DNA of 64,000 bases from Tropicimonas sediminicola (GCF_900188335.1 NZ_FZOY01000002.1:62001-126000), one strand, 5' to 3'. Numbered from the stretch's first letter, positions 1 through 9,137 are shown. Notes: generated from the letters alone by a model not told the origin. A program made the numbers and translations.

Positions 1-60
1 GCCAACTGGCTCAACCTGCGCGTGCGTCCCGAAAGCCGCAGACCGGAAACTGCGACTTGA
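1..60 (+). CDS. 3' end of an unidentified gene (partial)
   Basis: The first 60 bases read open in frame 1 and end in TGA, giving a C-terminal tail that begins ANWLNLRVRPE and ends in TAT. The tail is hydrophilic and arginine-rich. Most of the gene lies outside the window, so no family can be named. It ends 121 bases before the outer membrane protein gene on the same strand. That it is a real gene end is an inference from the open frame. Confidence 0.35.
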   Translation, partial: ANWLNLRVRPESRRPETAT

Positions 61-70
61 ATGTGACGGA

Positions 71-87
71 GCGTCAAAATTGACGCA
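71..87 (+). promoter_or_regulatory. Inverted repeat GCGTCAA-aa-TTGACGC with a -35-like hexamer upstream of the fadL-type gene
   Basis: Seven-base arms (71-77 and 80-86) separated by two bases form a palindrome about 95 bases before the start codon of the outer membrane protein gene. The right arm contains TTGACG, a good -35 hexamer; 16-17 bases further on the sequence CATAGG/ATAGGG is only a weak -10. The 13-mer CAAAATTGACGCA (75-87) recurs on the minus strand upstream of the RTX gene (16946-16958). It may be a regulated promoter; the regulator is unknown. Confidence 0.4.
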
Positions 88-181
88 GCCATAAACCCGC
101 TCATAGGGTTTGCGGACTAAAAGACAAAAAACGACGGCGTGAACGTGCGCCAATTACTGAAAATCTAGGGAAGAGACCACC

Positions 182-1411
182 ATGAAGAAGCTTCTGACCG
201 GTGCTCCGGTCATTGCGGCAATGGCCAGTGGGGCCTATGCCGGAGGACTCGATCGCACCGGCCAATCGATCAACGTCCTGTTCGAGGAAGGCGGCGCGAC
301 CGGCAGCTATTTCGAGCTGTCCTTCGCACAGACCAGCCCGGATCTGTCGGGCAAGGGCGTCGGGATCGCGGCAGCCGGGTTGCCGAGCGGCACCAGCTAT
401 TCGGATGTCGGAAACAGCTTCTGGAGCATCGGGACCGCGCTGAAGGTCCGCTTTAGCGACAAGCTGTCCGGCGCGCTGATCTTCGACCAGCCCTATGGCG
501 CCGACGTTTCCTATTCCGGAAACCCGGGCAGCACGGAGCTTGGCGGCACCAGCGCCTTTGCCGAGACCAACGCGATCACCGCGCTCGTCCGCTACAAGTT
601 CGACCAGCGTTTCAGCGCCTATGGCGGCCTGCGCATCCAGACGGCCGAGGGCGAGATCGACCTCAGTGGCCTCGCCTATGGCCCGACCGAGGCGATGTAC
701 CCGGCGCTGCCGTCTGAGGCCCGTCGCTCGGCCAACGGCTACAGTGTCGACCTCGACCGCGACACTGCGCTTGGCTATGTCATCGGCGCGGCCTACGAGA
801 TCCCGGAAATCGCCCTGCGGGCGTCGCTGACCTACAGTTCCGAGATCACCCACGAGATGAAGACCAAGGAAAGCGGTCCGAACGTCGAGGTGACCATCCC
901 CGGCATCGGCGGTGTTCTCGTGAACCCCTACGAAGGTTCCTCGACCACCGACGTCAAGACGCCGCAATCGGTCAATCTCGACCTGCAGACCGGCATCGCG
1001 GAAGACACACTGCTCTTTGGCTCGGTTCGCTGGGTGGACTGGAGCGAGTTCCGGATCGATCCGAAGAACTTCGTGAACGCCACCGGCGGCGGGCTCGTCG
1101 AACTCGAGGACACGACGACCTACCAGATCGGCCTCGGACGCCGTTTCAATGACCAGTGGGCGGGATCGTTCGCGGTCAGCTACGAAGCGGAAACCGACAA
1201 GCTCGTCTCCCCGCTCGCGCCCTCAAACGGCCTCTGGGCCGTGGCGCTCGGCGCCTCCTACGACATGGGCGACGTCAAGATCTCCGGCGGCGCCCGCTAC
1301 ACCTGGCTCGGCGACGCGACGCCCGAGACCGGCACGCCGGACGTGGCGCGCGCGGACTTCAAGGACAACACCGCGCTGTCGCTCGGCATGCGGATCGCCT
1401 ACGCCTTCTGA
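182..1411 (+). CDS. OmpP1/FadL family outer membrane protein
   Basis: A 409-residue protein with a signal peptide (MKKLLTGAPVIAAMASGAYA, cleavage after AYA), followed by GGLDRTGQSINVLFEEG, the N-terminal hatch-like segment I associate with alphaproteobacterial FadL homologues. The rest is rich in alternating aromatic and polar residues, as expected of a beta barrel, and ends in an aromatic residue (AYAF), the usual signal for BAM-mediated outer membrane insertion. FadL proteins take up long-chain fatty acids or other hydrophobic compounds; the substrate here is not known. The start has an upstream GGGAAGAG Shine-Dalgarno. It appears to be a single gene followed by a hairpin. Confidence 0.85.
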   Translation: MKKLLTGAPVIAAMASGAYAGGLDRTGQSINVLFEEGGATGSYFELSFAQTSPDLSGKGVGIAAAGLPSGTSYSDVGNSFWSIGTALKVRFSDKLSGALIFDQPYGADVSYSGNPGSTELGGTSAFAETNAITALVRYKFDQRFSAYGGLRIQTAEGEIDLSGLAYGPTEAMYPALPSEARRSANGYSVDLDRDTALGYVIGAAYEIPEIALRASLTYSSEITHEMKTKESGPNVEVTIPGIGGVLVNPYEGSSTTDVKTPQSVNLDLQTGIAEDTLLFGSVRWVDWSEFRIDPKNFVNATGGGLVELEDTTTYQIGLGRRFNDQWAGSFAVSYEAETDKLVSPLAPSNGLWAVALGASYDMGDVKISGGARYTWLGDATPETGTPDVARADFKDNTALSLGMRIAYAF

Positions 1412-1428
1412 TCGCCACCAATCAGACC

Positions 1429-1456
1429 GGACGGCCCCTCACTTGCGGGGCCGTCC
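1429..1456 (+). terminator. Strong hairpin after the fadL-type gene
   Basis: Perfect 10-bp stem GGACGGCCCC / GGGGCCGTCC with an 8-base loop, 17 bases after the stop codon. There is no T-tract afterwards, so it may act as an mRNA 3' stabiliser or a weak terminator rather than a classical intrinsic terminator. Confidence 0.45.
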
Positions 1457-1825
1457 AACCGACGCCCCACCTCGACTGTTTCGGCAATCCGCGCCCGGGC
1501 TCACTTGCGGCACTGGCATAGCCCCCGGAAGCCCCCACCCATTCGCTGAAGCTTCCCCTGATCGCATACCGGCCACCAGCCGGTGACGTGTGACCTGGGG
1601 ATGGGCAGGCAGCGTCTGGGCGACGCGCCTCCCCCGGATCCACCGCCCGCGGCCGGTCTCGATTTCGCACCGCCAATGCCTTGGCCTCGGCGTCCCGTGG
1701 TGCCGTTCCCGTGCCTGCCGAGCGAACGTCCTGCCGTATCGCAGGACCGCGCCGTTTCACCGGACCCGCGCACCACAGGCGAATCGCTCTGGATCAAACC
1801 CGGCCGGGCCGCTACCACTCGGGCC
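1457..1825. other. Intergenic stretch without a supported gene
   Basis: About 370 bases between the outer membrane protein hairpin and the ATPase start. The ATPase frame stays open back to 1583, but the extra 81 residues are proline- and arginine-rich and look like ordinary GC-rich open noise. I see no RNA gene, repeat or clear promoter in it. Confidence 0.5.
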
Positions 1826-2701
1826 ATGAGTTACCCGCCCCGCCTCTATCCGGACGCCGCCACCTGGGCCGCCGCTCCGCAGAAACGCATCCTGCTCTTC
1901 GGCATGTCCGGGCTGGGCAAGACGCATGTGTCCCGGATGCTGCGCGCCGATGGCGCGTGGTTCCACTACTCGGTCGATTACCGGATCGGCACCCGTTACA
2001 TGGGCGAGCTGATTTCCGACGACTTCAAGCGGCACGCCATGAAGGTGCCGCATCTCCGGGAGCTGCTGCTGTCGGATTCGATCTACATCGGCTCCAACAT
2101 CACCTTCGAGAACCTCGCGCCGCTCTCGACCTATCTCGGCAAGCCGGGGGACGAGGCAAAGGGCGGCCTGCCGATCGAGGAGTACCGCAAGCGGCAGGAG
2201 CAGCACCACGTGGCCGAACGGGCCGCCCTGCTCGACACGCCGCATTTCATCGAGCGGGCCAGCGACATCTACGGCTATCCGCATTTCGTCTGCGATTCCG
2301 GCGGCTCGATTTGCGAGGTTGTGGACCCGGCCGACCCCGAGGACCCGATCCTGACCGCGCTTGCGGACTCGATGCTGCTGGTGTGGATCAAGGGGTCCGA
2401 TCATCATGCCGAGGAGCTGGTGCGCCGCTTCAACCGCGCGCCCAAGCCGATGTGCTACCGCCACCCGTTCACCGAGGCCTGCTGGACCGAGTTCCTCGTG
2501 CAGAACGGCGTCTGCGAGGAGGCCGTCGACCCGGACGCCTTCGTCCGTTTCGCCTATCGACGCGCCATGGCGGCCCGTCAGCCGGCCTATGCCGCGATGG
2601 CCCGGAACTGGGGCGTCACCGTCACCGCCGAGGAGGTCGCCGAGGCCGGCAGCCCCGAGGCTTTCATCTCGCTGGTCGGGCGCGCCCTTGAGCGCGGCTG
2701 A
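1826..2701 (+). CDS. AAA-type P-loop ATPase, function unknown
   Basis: A 291-residue protein starting [11 protein letters not shown] Walker A motif GMSGLGKT lies at residues 26-33, directly after a hydrophobic strand (RILLF), so it is an N-terminal P-loop domain. The remainder has no motif I can assign. I chose ATG 1826 because the conserved-looking sequence begins there and the upstream extension is low-complexity. Similar small kinase-like ATPases occur in Rhodobacterales, but no function is established that I know of. It lies 41 bases upstream of metA on the same strand and could be cotranscribed. A role as a small-molecule kinase would fit the fold but is speculation. Confidence 0.75.
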   Translation: MSYPPRLYPDAATWAAAPQKRILLFGMSGLGKTHVSRMLRADGAWFHYSVDYRIGTRYMGELISDDFKRHAMKVPHLRELLLSDSIYIGSNITFENLAPLSTYLGKPGDEAKGGLPIEEYRKRQEQHHVAERAALLDTPHFIERASDIYGYPHFVCDSGGSICEVVDPADPEDPILTALADSMLLVWIKGSDHHAEELVRRFNRAPKPMCYRHPFTEACWTEFLVQNGVCEEAVDPDAFVRFAYRRAMAARQPAYAAMARNWGVTVTAEEVAEAGSPEAFISLVGRALERG

Positions 2702-2742
2702 GACCTGACCTATCTGAACGGCCTCAAACAGAAAGAAGAGCC

Positions 2743-3669
2743 ATGCCGATCAAACTGCCCGAAACTCTGCCCGCCTATGATGTCCTTCTGAACGAAGGCG
2801 TCATGGTCATGGGCGAGGACCGGGCCGCCCGGCAGGACATCCGCCCACTCCGCATCGCGCTGCTCAACCTGATGCCCAAGAAGATCCAGACCGAGACGCA
2901 GTTCGCCCGGCTGATCGGGGCGACGCCGCTGCAGATCGACCTGCACCTGATCCGGATCTCCTCCCACGAGACGCGGAACACCGCCGCCGCGCACATGGAG
3001 GCTTTCTACAAGCCCTGGGTCGAGGTGCAGGACGAGAAATACGACGGCCTGATCATCACCGGCGCCCCGATCGAGCACCTTCCCTTCGAGGAGGTGACCT
3101 ATTGGGACGAGCTGCAGCAGATCTTCGACTGGACCCAGACCAACGTGCATTCCACCCTTGGCGTCTGCTGGGGCGGGATGGCGATGATCAACCATTTCCA
3201 CGGCGTGGCGAAGCACATGCTGGAACACAAGGCCTTCGGCTGTTTCCGGCACCAAAACCTCGCCCCCGCCTCGCCCTATCTGCGCGGCTTCTCGGACGAC
3301 CTGCTGATGCCGGTCAGCCGCTGGACCGAGATTCGGCAGGACGAGGTCGAGGCCGTGCCGGCGCTGATCCCGCTGCTGTCCTCCGACGACACGGGGCCTG
3401 CGCTGGTGGAGGATCCCGAGCACCGGGCGCTCTATATCTTCAACCACTTCGAGTACGACAGCGGCACGCTGAAGGAAGAGTACGACCGCGACGTGTCGGA
3501 GGGGCGCGAGATCAAGGTGCCGGTCAACTACTACCCGCATGACGATCCGCAGAACCTGCCCACCAACCGCTGGCGCAGCCATGCCCACCTGCTTTACGGC
3601 AACTGGATCAACGAGATCTACCAGACCACGCCGTTCGACCTGAATGCCATCGGCACCGGGCACTGGTAA
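2743..3669 (+). CDS. metA: Homoserine O-acyltransferase (MetA family), probably an acetyltransferase
   Basis: A 308-residue protein of full family length that activates homoserine for methionine synthesis by transferring an acyl group from acyl-CoA. Catalytic residues are present at the canonical positions: Cys142 in GVCWGGMA, and His235 and Glu237 in NHFEYD. Residue 111 is Glu (TGAPIEH); in the MetA family Glu111 goes with acetyl-CoA and Gly111 (as in E. coli) with succinyl-CoA. So the product is more likely O-acetylhomoserine, although the family is usually named succinyltransferase. GAAAGAAGAG precedes the start. The next gene starts inside its 3' end (26-base overlap). Confidence 0.93.
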   Translation: MPIKLPETLPAYDVLLNEGVMVMGEDRAARQDIRPLRIALLNLMPKKIQTETQFARLIGATPLQIDLHLIRISSHETRNTAAAHMEAFYKPWVEVQDEKYDGLIITGAPIEHLPFEEVTYWDELQQIFDWTQTNVHSTLGVCWGGMAMINHFHGVAKHMLEHKAFGCFRHQNLAPASPYLRGFSDDLLMPVSRWTEIRQDEVEAVPALIPLLSSDDTGPALVEDPEHRALYIFNHFEYDSGTLKEEYDRDVSEGREIKVPVNYYPHDDPQNLPTNRWRSHAHLLYGNWINEIYQTTPFDLNAIGTGHW

Positions 3670-4546
3670 CGGCGGTGGGCCGGACCTCGGCTACCCGCCG
3701 ATCGGCCGGCTTCTGCCGGTCGGCGGCGGCATGGTCCATGCCCTGACCACCGGCAGCGGACCCGACGTGGTACTGCTGCACGGGGCCTCTGGGAACCTGC
3801 GCGATTTCACCTTCGATCTTGTCGGGCGGCTGGCGCGGGATTTCCGCGTCACCGCCTTCGACAGGCCCGGACTCGGCCATTCCGATCCGCTCCACGCCGA
3901 CGGCGAGAGCCCCGCCGAGCAGGCCGCGGTGCTGGATGCCGCCGCGGGGATGCTGGGCCTCGGCCGGGCGGTGATTGTCGGCCATTCCTTCGGCGGCTCG
4001 GTCGCAATGGCCTGGGCGCTGGAGCATCCCGAACGCGTGGCGGCGGTGGTCACGCTCGCCGGCGCCACCATGCCCTGGCCGGGCGATCTCGGGCCGTGGT
4101 ATCGCATCGCCTCCACGACCTTCGGCGCCGCGACCGTGGTGCCGCTGGTCTCGGGCTGGTTGCCGGACAGCTACGCCCGGAACTCCGTGGCCTCGATCTT
4201 CGCCCCACAGCAGCCCCCCGACGGATACCTCGAGCATGTCGGCATCCCGCTCACCCTGCGCCGCGCGGCCGTCCTGCGCAGCAACGTGCGGCAGGTGGCG
4301 GGGCTGAAACCCCATGTCGCGGCCATGGCGCGCCGCTACCCGGGCCTTTCTGTCCCGGTCGAGATCGTCCACGGCACCGCCGACACGATCGTTCCGGCTG
4401 CGGTCCATGCCCACCCGATGTCCCGTCTGCTGCCCACTGCCCGGCTCACCGAACTGCCCGGCATCGGGCACATGCCTCATCACGTTGCCCCGGATGCAAC
4501 GCTGGCCGCGATCCGCAGCGCAGCGGTCCGGGCCGGATTGAACTGA
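3644..4546 (+). CDS. Alpha/beta hydrolase
   Basis: A 300-residue alpha/beta-hydrolase fold protein. The oxyanion-hole motif LLHGASG follows strand 3, the nucleophile elbow is GHSFGGS, and a late GHMPH supplies the catalytic His. FDRPGLGHS is typical of the haloalkane dehalogenase/esterase branch. The substrate cannot be deduced. The start at 3644 overlaps the end of metA by 26 bases, suggesting translational coupling; a later start is possible because the first 15 residues are low complexity. It is followed 41 bases later by ppk2. Confidence 0.85.
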   Translation: MPSAPGTGNGGGPDLGYPPIGRLLPVGGGMVHALTTGSGPDVVLLHGASGNLRDFTFDLVGRLARDFRVTAFDRPGLGHSDPLHADGESPAEQAAVLDAAAGMLGLGRAVIVGHSFGGSVAMAWALEHPERVAAVVTLAGATMPWPGDLGPWYRIASTTFGAATVVPLVSGWLPDSYARNSVASIFAPQQPPDGYLEHVGIPLTLRRAAVLRSNVRQVAGLKPHVAAMARRYPGLSVPVEIVHGTADTIVPAAVHAHPMSRLLPTARLTELPGIGHMPHHVAPDATLAAIRSAAVRAGLN

Positions 4547-4587
4547 ACTCCATCCACGGACATACTGGAAAAAAAGAGGGAAATTCG

Positions 4588-5460
4588 ATGTCCAGCCTGC
4601 CCTTCGATGGTGCCATCAGTGAGTTCTACAAGAAAAGTGCCCCGGAAAGCGTCCGCAAGGCGATCAAGGGTTCCGAAGGCAAGCCGATCCTCAACAGCAG
4701 CTACCCCTACCAGCAGCGGATGGGGCGCGACGAATACGAAGACACGCTGCACAAGCTGCAGATCGAACTGGTGAAGCTGCAGGCCTGGGCGCATCGAGCT
4801 GGCGAGCGGATCGCCATCGTCTTCGAGGGCCGCGACACCGCCGGCAAGGGCGGCGCGATCAAGCGCTTCATGGAGCACATGAATCCGCGCTCGGCTCGCG
4901 TGGTTGCGCTGTCTGCACCCACCAGTCGCGAAGCCAAGCAATGGTATTTCCAGCGGTACATCGAACAGATGCCGGCGGGCGGCGAGATTTGCCTGTTTGA
5001 CCGGTCATGGTACAACCGGGGCGTTGTCGAGAAGGTGTTCGACTTCTGTACGGAACAGGAGCGGCAGGCATTCTTCAAGCAGCTCCCCGATTTCGAGAAA
5101 CTCATCGTCGAGGATGGAATACGGCTGTTCAAGATCTGGCTCAACATCAGCCAGGCCGAGCAACTCAACCGGATGCTTTCGCGCGAGCATGATCCGCTGA
5201 AGCAGTGGAAGCTATCCAAGATCGACGTCGACGGTCTCAGGTTCTGGGAAGAGTATTCCGAGGCTATCTCGGAGACCCTGCACCTCACCCACGAGATCTA
5301 TGCCCCCTGGACCGTGATCCGCGCCGACGACAAGCGCCGGGCCCGCATCGCCGCGATCCGTCTCGTGCTGAGCCAGATCGACTATGACGGAAAGAAGGAG
5401 AAGGTGGTCGGGAAGCCGGATCATCTCATTTGCGGGGGCCCTGCCCTGATACATGCCTAA
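4588..5460 (+). CDS. ppk2: Polyphosphate kinase 2 (PPK2), single-domain
   Basis: A 290-residue protein that transfers phosphate between inorganic polyphosphate and nucleotides. The Walker A loop GRDTAGKGG is at residues 81-89 and the lid motif DRSWYNR at 138-144. Length and a single PPK2 domain fit the class I type, which usually phosphorylates nucleoside diphosphates. The start ATG 4588 has an AAAGAGGG Shine-Dalgarno; the frame is open far upstream through the hydrolase gene, but that part is a shadow. The final 8 bases overlap the start of the TetR gene, so the two are coupled. Confidence 0.93.
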   Translation: MSSLPFDGAISEFYKKSAPESVRKAIKGSEGKPILNSSYPYQQRMGRDEYEDTLHKLQIELVKLQAWAHRAGERIAIVFEGRDTAGKGGAIKRFMEHMNPRSARVVALSAPTSREAKQWYFQRYIEQMPAGGEICLFDRSWYNRGVVEKVFDFCTEQERQAFFKQLPDFEKLIVEDGIRLFKIWLNISQAEQLNRMLSREHDPLKQWKLSKIDVDGLRFWEEYSEAISETLHLTHEIYAPWTVIRADDKRRARIAAIRLVLSQIDYDGKKEKVVGKPDHLICGGPALIHA

Positions 5461-6073
5461 GAAACGGGGCTATCATCACGGAAATCTGCGCGAGGCGCTG
5501 ATCGATGCGGCGCTCGGGCTGATCGAACAGAAGGGACCGCAGGGCTTTTCGCTTTCGGAAGCCGCGAAGGACGCAGGCGTGACCCCGGCCGCGGTCTATC
5601 GCCACTTCCAGGGGCGCGAGGATCTGCTGACCGAAATCGCTCGGCAGGGGTTCGAGATCTTTGCCGATCTCATGGAATACGCCTTCGACAAGGGGCAGCC
5701 CTCGGCGCTCGCCAGTTTCGAGGCCACCGGCCGCGCCTACCTCGCCTTTGCCCGCAAGTATCCCGGCCATTACCAGGCGATGTTCGAGGCCGGATTGTCG
5801 CTGCAGTCGGACCCGCAGCTCGCCAAGGCGGCCGAGCGGGCCACCGGCATCCTCGAGCAGGCAGCCGAGCGCCTCATGGCACAGCTCCCCGCAGACCGCC
5901 GGCCGCCGCCGCAGATGGTCTCGGCCCATATCTGGGCGATGAGCCACGGCGTGGTCGAACTCTACGCCCGCGGCGCGCCCGGCAGCCGCGCCCCCTTCCC
6001 GGCCGACGACCTCCTGGAGACCGGCATCGGGATCTACCTGCGCGGTCTCGGCCTGCTTCCTCCGGACAGCTGA
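5453..6073 (+). CDS. TetR/AcrR family transcriptional regulator
   Basis: A 206-residue protein with an N-terminal helix-turn-helix (SLSEAAKDAGVTPAAVYRHF, about residues 30-50) preceded by the usual YHHGNLREALIDAAL helix, and a C-terminal ligand-binding part (WAMSHGVVELYARG). The YHHGNLR opening places it in a well populated alphaproteobacterial subgroup. Its start overlaps the end of ppk2 by 8 bases. Control of the ppk2 transcription unit or of lipid metabolism would be plausible but is not shown by the sequence. Confidence 0.88.
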   Translation: MPKKRGYHHGNLREALIDAALGLIEQKGPQGFSLSEAAKDAGVTPAAVYRHFQGREDLLTEIARQGFEIFADLMEYAFDKGQPSALASFEATGRAYLAFARKYPGHYQAMFEAGLSLQSDPQLAKAAERATGILEQAAERLMAQLPADRRPPPQMVSAHIWAMSHGVVELYARGAPGSRAPFPADDLLETGIGIYLRGLGLLPPDS

Positions 6074-6309
6074 TCCGCCGCCCGGCTGCGCGAATCATCG
6101 CAGGGCGGATTCGTCACGGACGGCGCTCCGATGTTCGCGCTAACCATCTGGTATTCCAGCAGTTCCCTGCCCGTGGCGAGAGGCATTTTCTTCCGTTCCG
6201 CCAATGGATTGACGCGATTCGCCGAATTGCTCTCGGGAAACTCTTCCGCATTGCAGCATTTCTCGGGTATCCTGACGTTCAGACAAGCACAGCCATGGGG
6301 AGGATGGTG

Positions 6310-6549
6310 ATGACTTGGAGCGATATCCTGCAGGATTGGCACGGACAGCTCGAACGGCTTCACGACCTCTTTCCCCATGCCGATCCGGTGGCGTTGGCGC
6401 GGTTTCGCGGCAACCGGCGCTTGTTGGCCGAGTACATCGCCGATACCCATGATCTGACCGAGGCCGAGGGGGCCGAGGCGATCGAACTGCGGCTGATGCC
6501 CGGCGCCGCGACGCGGGATGTGAGCGTTTTCGCCTGCGCTGCCGAGTAA
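6310..6549 (+). CDS. Small conserved-looking protein, unknown function
   Basis: About 79 residues from ATG 6310 (MTWSDILQDWHGQLERLHDLFPHADPVAL...), soluble, no signal peptide or membrane segment, C-terminus AAE. The codon composition matches neighbouring genes. Two further ATGs lie at 6295 and 6304, but GGGGAGG (6297-6303) sits 6 bases before 6310, which favours that start. It has its own upstream region of about 235 bases, and the XRE-cupin gene converges on it. I do not recognise a domain. Confidence 0.6.
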   Translation: MTWSDILQDWHGQLERLHDLFPHADPVALARFRGNRRLLAEYIADTHDLTEAEGAEAIELRLMPGAATRDVSVFACAAE

Positions 6550-6573
6550 GCCCCGCATACGGCCAGGGACAGA

Positions 6574-7209
6574 TCAGGTGAGCGACGTCACCCAGAGGAT
6601 CGTGGCGTCGTCCTGGCTGACCGAAATCACGTTATGGCCCATCGTCGCGTCGTAATAGGCGCTGTCGCCGCGGCCCAGGTCGACCGGCGCGTAGAACTCC
6701 GTGAACAGCCGGATCACCCCCGTCAGGACCAGCAGGAACTCCTCGCCCTCGTGGCGCACCCAGCCGTCGAACTCGTCCATCGACCGCGCCCGGATGCGCG
6801 CCCGGTACGGCAGCATCTTCTTGCTTGTAAGCCCGTCGGCCAGCAGCTCGTGCTCATAGGTGGCCGTCGCATGGGCAGCGCCGTCACCGGACTTGTTCAC
6901 CACCATGCGCCCGTTGGCCTCGACCTTCGGCGGCGGCGTGAAGAGCTGCGGCACCGAGATGTTGAGCCCCTCGGCGAGCTTCTTGAGCGCGTCATAGGTG
7001 GGCGACATCTGCCCGTTCTCGATCTTCGAGAGCGTCGAACGCGCCAGTCCGGCCTGTCCGGCCGCCTGCTCCAGCGTCCATCCCTGCGCCTTGCGCAGCG
7101 CCCGCACCCGTTCACCGAGGTCGAGCGGCTCGACGCGCTCCTCCTGCCCGGATTCACGCGCGATCCGGATGAGCTGCTTCGGGTCGGAGGGATAACTCTG
7201 GTCGGTCAT
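6574..7209 (-). CDS. XRE-family regulator with C-terminal cupin domain
   Basis: A 211-residue protein. Residues about 30-85 form an XRE helix-turn-helix (VRALRKAQGWTLEQAAGQAG, then STLSKIENG), and the C-terminal half is a cupin with RHEGEEFLLVLTG and the closing GDSAYYDATMGH. The MtlR/PuuR-like HTH-cupin architecture usually senses a small metabolite. I chose ATG 7209 (MTDQSYPSDPK); 31 further codons are open upstream but run into the repeat region. It is divergent from the acyl-CoA synthetase gene, with about 270 bases between them, and may control it; this is inference from position only. Confidence 0.85.
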   Translation of the reverse strand: MTDQSYPSDPKQLIRIARESGQEERVEPLDLGERVRALRKAQGWTLEQAAGQAGLARSTLSKIENGQMSPTYDALKKLAEGLNISVPQLFTPPPKVEANGRMVVNKSGDGAAHATATYEHELLADGLTSKKMLPYRARIRARSMDEFDGWVRHEGEEFLLVLTGVIRLFTEFYAPVDLGRGDSAYYDATMGHNVISVSQDDATILWVTSLT

Positions 7210-7310
7210 GGACGGGTCATAGGGGATGCCCGGCCGCATTTCAATCCGCGGCTGCGGGAGGGCTGCACCGAGGCAGTCTTGCGTTGGCCACGGAGGGCGC
7301 AATCCGGGCG

Positions 7311-7388
7311 ACGCCGCGCGCGCCGAAGGCGCGCCCGGCCCAACGGGAGGAGGCGCATCTCCGATGCGTCGACGACGGGCGGGAGCCG
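7311..7388. repeat. REP-like palindromic repeat, copy A
   Basis: A compact element with two hairpins: GCGCGCC-gaa-GGCGCGC (7318-7334) and CGCAT-ctccg-ATGCG (7354-7368), joined by CCGGCCCAACGGGAGGAGG and followed by CGACGACGGGCGGGAGCC. The same sequence, inverted and slightly diverged, lies at 9006-9077. Open frames running through both copies give near-identical nonsense peptides, which is how the pair stands out. Confidence 0.75.
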
Positions 7389-7477
7389 GCCGCCGTTGGC
7401 TCCGTCCCCGCGTCTCGGCTGACGTTCCGGCCTTTCCGGAGCTTGCCCCACGCGTCCGCCTCCGCTAGCCGAATGAC

Positions 7478-8992
7478 ATGACATCTTCGGTCTATTTCGA
7501 GACGGCCCCCGTGCCCCCGCCCCCCTCCTTCAACCTCGCCGCCCATGTGCTGGCGCAGGCCGACCGGCTTGCCGACAAGACGGCGCTCGCCATCGTCTCC
7601 CCGTCCCGTGCGTCGCGGTGGCGCTACGGGGCGCTGGCGCAGGCGGTCGAGGGTATCGGCGCGGGGCTGCTGGCCGCGGGGCTCACCCCGGGCGACCGAC
7701 TGCTGATGCGCCTCGGGAACGAGGTCGAGTTCCCCCTCGCCTTTCTCGGCGCGATCTGGGTCGGGATCATCCCGGTGCCGACCTCGGCCGCCCTGACCTC
7801 CCCCGAGATCACCGCCATCGCCGCCGAACTCCGCCCCGCCGCCATCGTCGCCGCGCCCGACGTGGCCCTGCCGGACGGAAGCGACGCCCGGCTGCTCCCT
7901 GCCCTCGCCCTCCGCGAGATGGAGACGACCCCGCCATGCCCGCCGGCGATGGGGTCGCCCGACCGGCCCGCCTATATCGTCTATACGTCCGGCACCTCCG
8001 GTCGGCCGCGCGGCGTCGTCCATGCCCATCGCGCGATCTGGGCCCGGCAGATGATGTGGGAGGATTGGTACGCGCTGCAGCAATCCGATCGCCTGCTCCA
8101 CGCCGGCGCCTTCAACTGGACCTACACGCTCGGCACCGGCCTGCTCGATCCGTGGGCGATCGGCGCCACCGCCCTGATCCCCGCCGCCGGCGTGACGCCC
8201 GACCAGGTGCCGCTTCTGCTCAAGCGCCACGACGCGACGATCTTTGCCGCCGCGCCGGGCGTCTATCGCCAGATGCTGCGTGGCGTCGACCGCCTCGACC
8301 TGCCAAGGCTGCGCCACGGCGTGTCGGCCGGCGAGAAGATGCCGGACGCGCTCCGCAACGCATGGCAAGCTGCCACCGGGACGGAGGTACACGAAGCGCT
8401 CGGCATGTCCGAATGCTCGACCTACCTGTCCGGCAGCCCCGCTCGCCCCGCGCCCGCCGGCAGTTCCGGCTATCCCCAAAGGGGCCGGCGGCTGGCGGTT
8501 CTCGATGCCGCGGGGCAGCCCGTGCCGCGCGGCACGCCCGGGACGCTGGCGATCCACCGCAGCGATCCCGGCTTGATGCTCGGCTACTTCGATGCCGATC
8601 TCGAAACGGAGGGCCGTTATCGCGGCGATTGGTTCCTGACTGGAGACACGGCTTCAATGGCCGGGGACGGCGCGGTCACCTATCTGGGCCGGGCCGACGA
8701 CATGATGAATGCCGGCGGCTACCGCGTCTCCCCGTTGGAAGTCGAAGCGGTCCTCTGCAGCCACCCGGGCATCACCGAAGCCGCCTGTGTCGAGATCGAG
8801 GTCAAGGCGGACACGACGGTCATCGGCGCCTTCTACACCGGCCCGAAAGCGCTGCCTTCGGAAGCGCTCGCCGCGTTCGCCGCCGACCGGCTCGCCCGCT
8901 ACAAGTGCCCCCGCCTCTTCACCCACCTGCCGGCCCTGCCCCGGTCCGGCAACGGCAAGATCGACCGCAAGAGCCTGCGCCTGCGTTCCTGA
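7478..8992 (+). CDS. AMP-dependent acyl/aryl-CoA synthetase
   Basis: A 504-residue ANL-superfamily enzyme that activates a carboxylic acid as acyl-AMP and then forms a CoA thioester. Signatures: P-loop YTSGTSGRPRG at about residues 170-180, EALGMSE (A5-like), TGD in WFLTGDTA, hinge region YLGRADDMMNAGGYRVSPLEVE, and the catalytic C-terminal Lys in SGNGKIDRK. Length and hinge resemble the benzoate-CoA ligase branch, so an aromatic or medium-chain acid is possible; the substrate is not determinable. It lies alone between two inverted copies of a repeat and opposite a cupin-type regulator. Confidence 0.85.
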   Translation: MTSSVYFETAPVPPPPSFNLAAHVLAQADRLADKTALAIVSPSRASRWRYGALAQAVEGIGAGLLAAGLTPGDRLLMRLGNEVEFPLAFLGAIWVGIIPVPTSAALTSPEITAIAAELRPAAIVAAPDVALPDGSDARLLPALALREMETTPPCPPAMGSPDRPAYIVYTSGTSGRPRGVVHAHRAIWARQMMWEDWYALQQSDRLLHAGAFNWTYTLGTGLLDPWAIGATALIPAAGVTPDQVPLLLKRHDATIFAAAPGVYRQMLRGVDRLDLPRLRHGVSAGEKMPDALRNAWQAATGTEVHEALGMSECSTYLSGSPARPAPAGSSGYPQRGRRLAVLDAAGQPVPRGTPGTLAIHRSDPGLMLGYFDADLETEGRYRGDWFLTGDTASMAGDGAVTYLGRADDMMNAGGYRVSPLEVEAVLCSHPGITEAACVEIEVKADTTVIGAFYTGPKALPSEALAAFAADRLARYKCPRLFTHLPALPRSGNGKIDRKSLRLRS

Positions 8993-9005
8993 CCCCGGCC
9001 CGCAG

Positions 9006-9077
9006 GGCTCCCGCCCGTCGTCGACGCATCAAGGATGCGCCTCCTCGCGTTGGGCCGGGCGCGCGCTTCGCGCGCGT
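9006..9077. repeat. REP-like palindromic repeat, copy B (inverted relative to copy A)
   Basis: Begins GGCTCCCGCCCGTCGTCGAC and continues CGCATCAAGGATGCG, CTCCTCGCGTTGGGCCGGGC and a GCGCGC-ttc-GCGCGC-type hairpin. This is the reverse complement of copy A with a few substitutions. It starts 14 bases after the stop codon of the acyl-CoA synthetase. Confidence 0.75.
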
Positions 9078-9109
9078 CAGATCGCACCTCCACACCGCTC
9101 ACGCCACCC

Positions 9110-9137
9110 GCCCGCCGAAGGCGGGCCACGCCCAACC
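9110..9137. repeat. Partial REP-like unit, copy C
   Basis: Hairpin GCCCGCC-gaa-GGCGGGC (9110-9126) followed by CACGCCCAAC, which parallels GCGCGCC-gaa-GGCGCGC followed by CCGGCCCAAC in copy A and has the same orientation as A. It suggests several units of one family between 9006 and 9140. Confidence 0.45.

Noticed and set aside
1583-1825. 81-residue N-terminal extension of the AAA-type ATPase
   Set aside because: Low-complexity Pro/Arg-rich sequence without a ribosome binding site at its start; the Walker-A domain begins naturally from ATG 1826.
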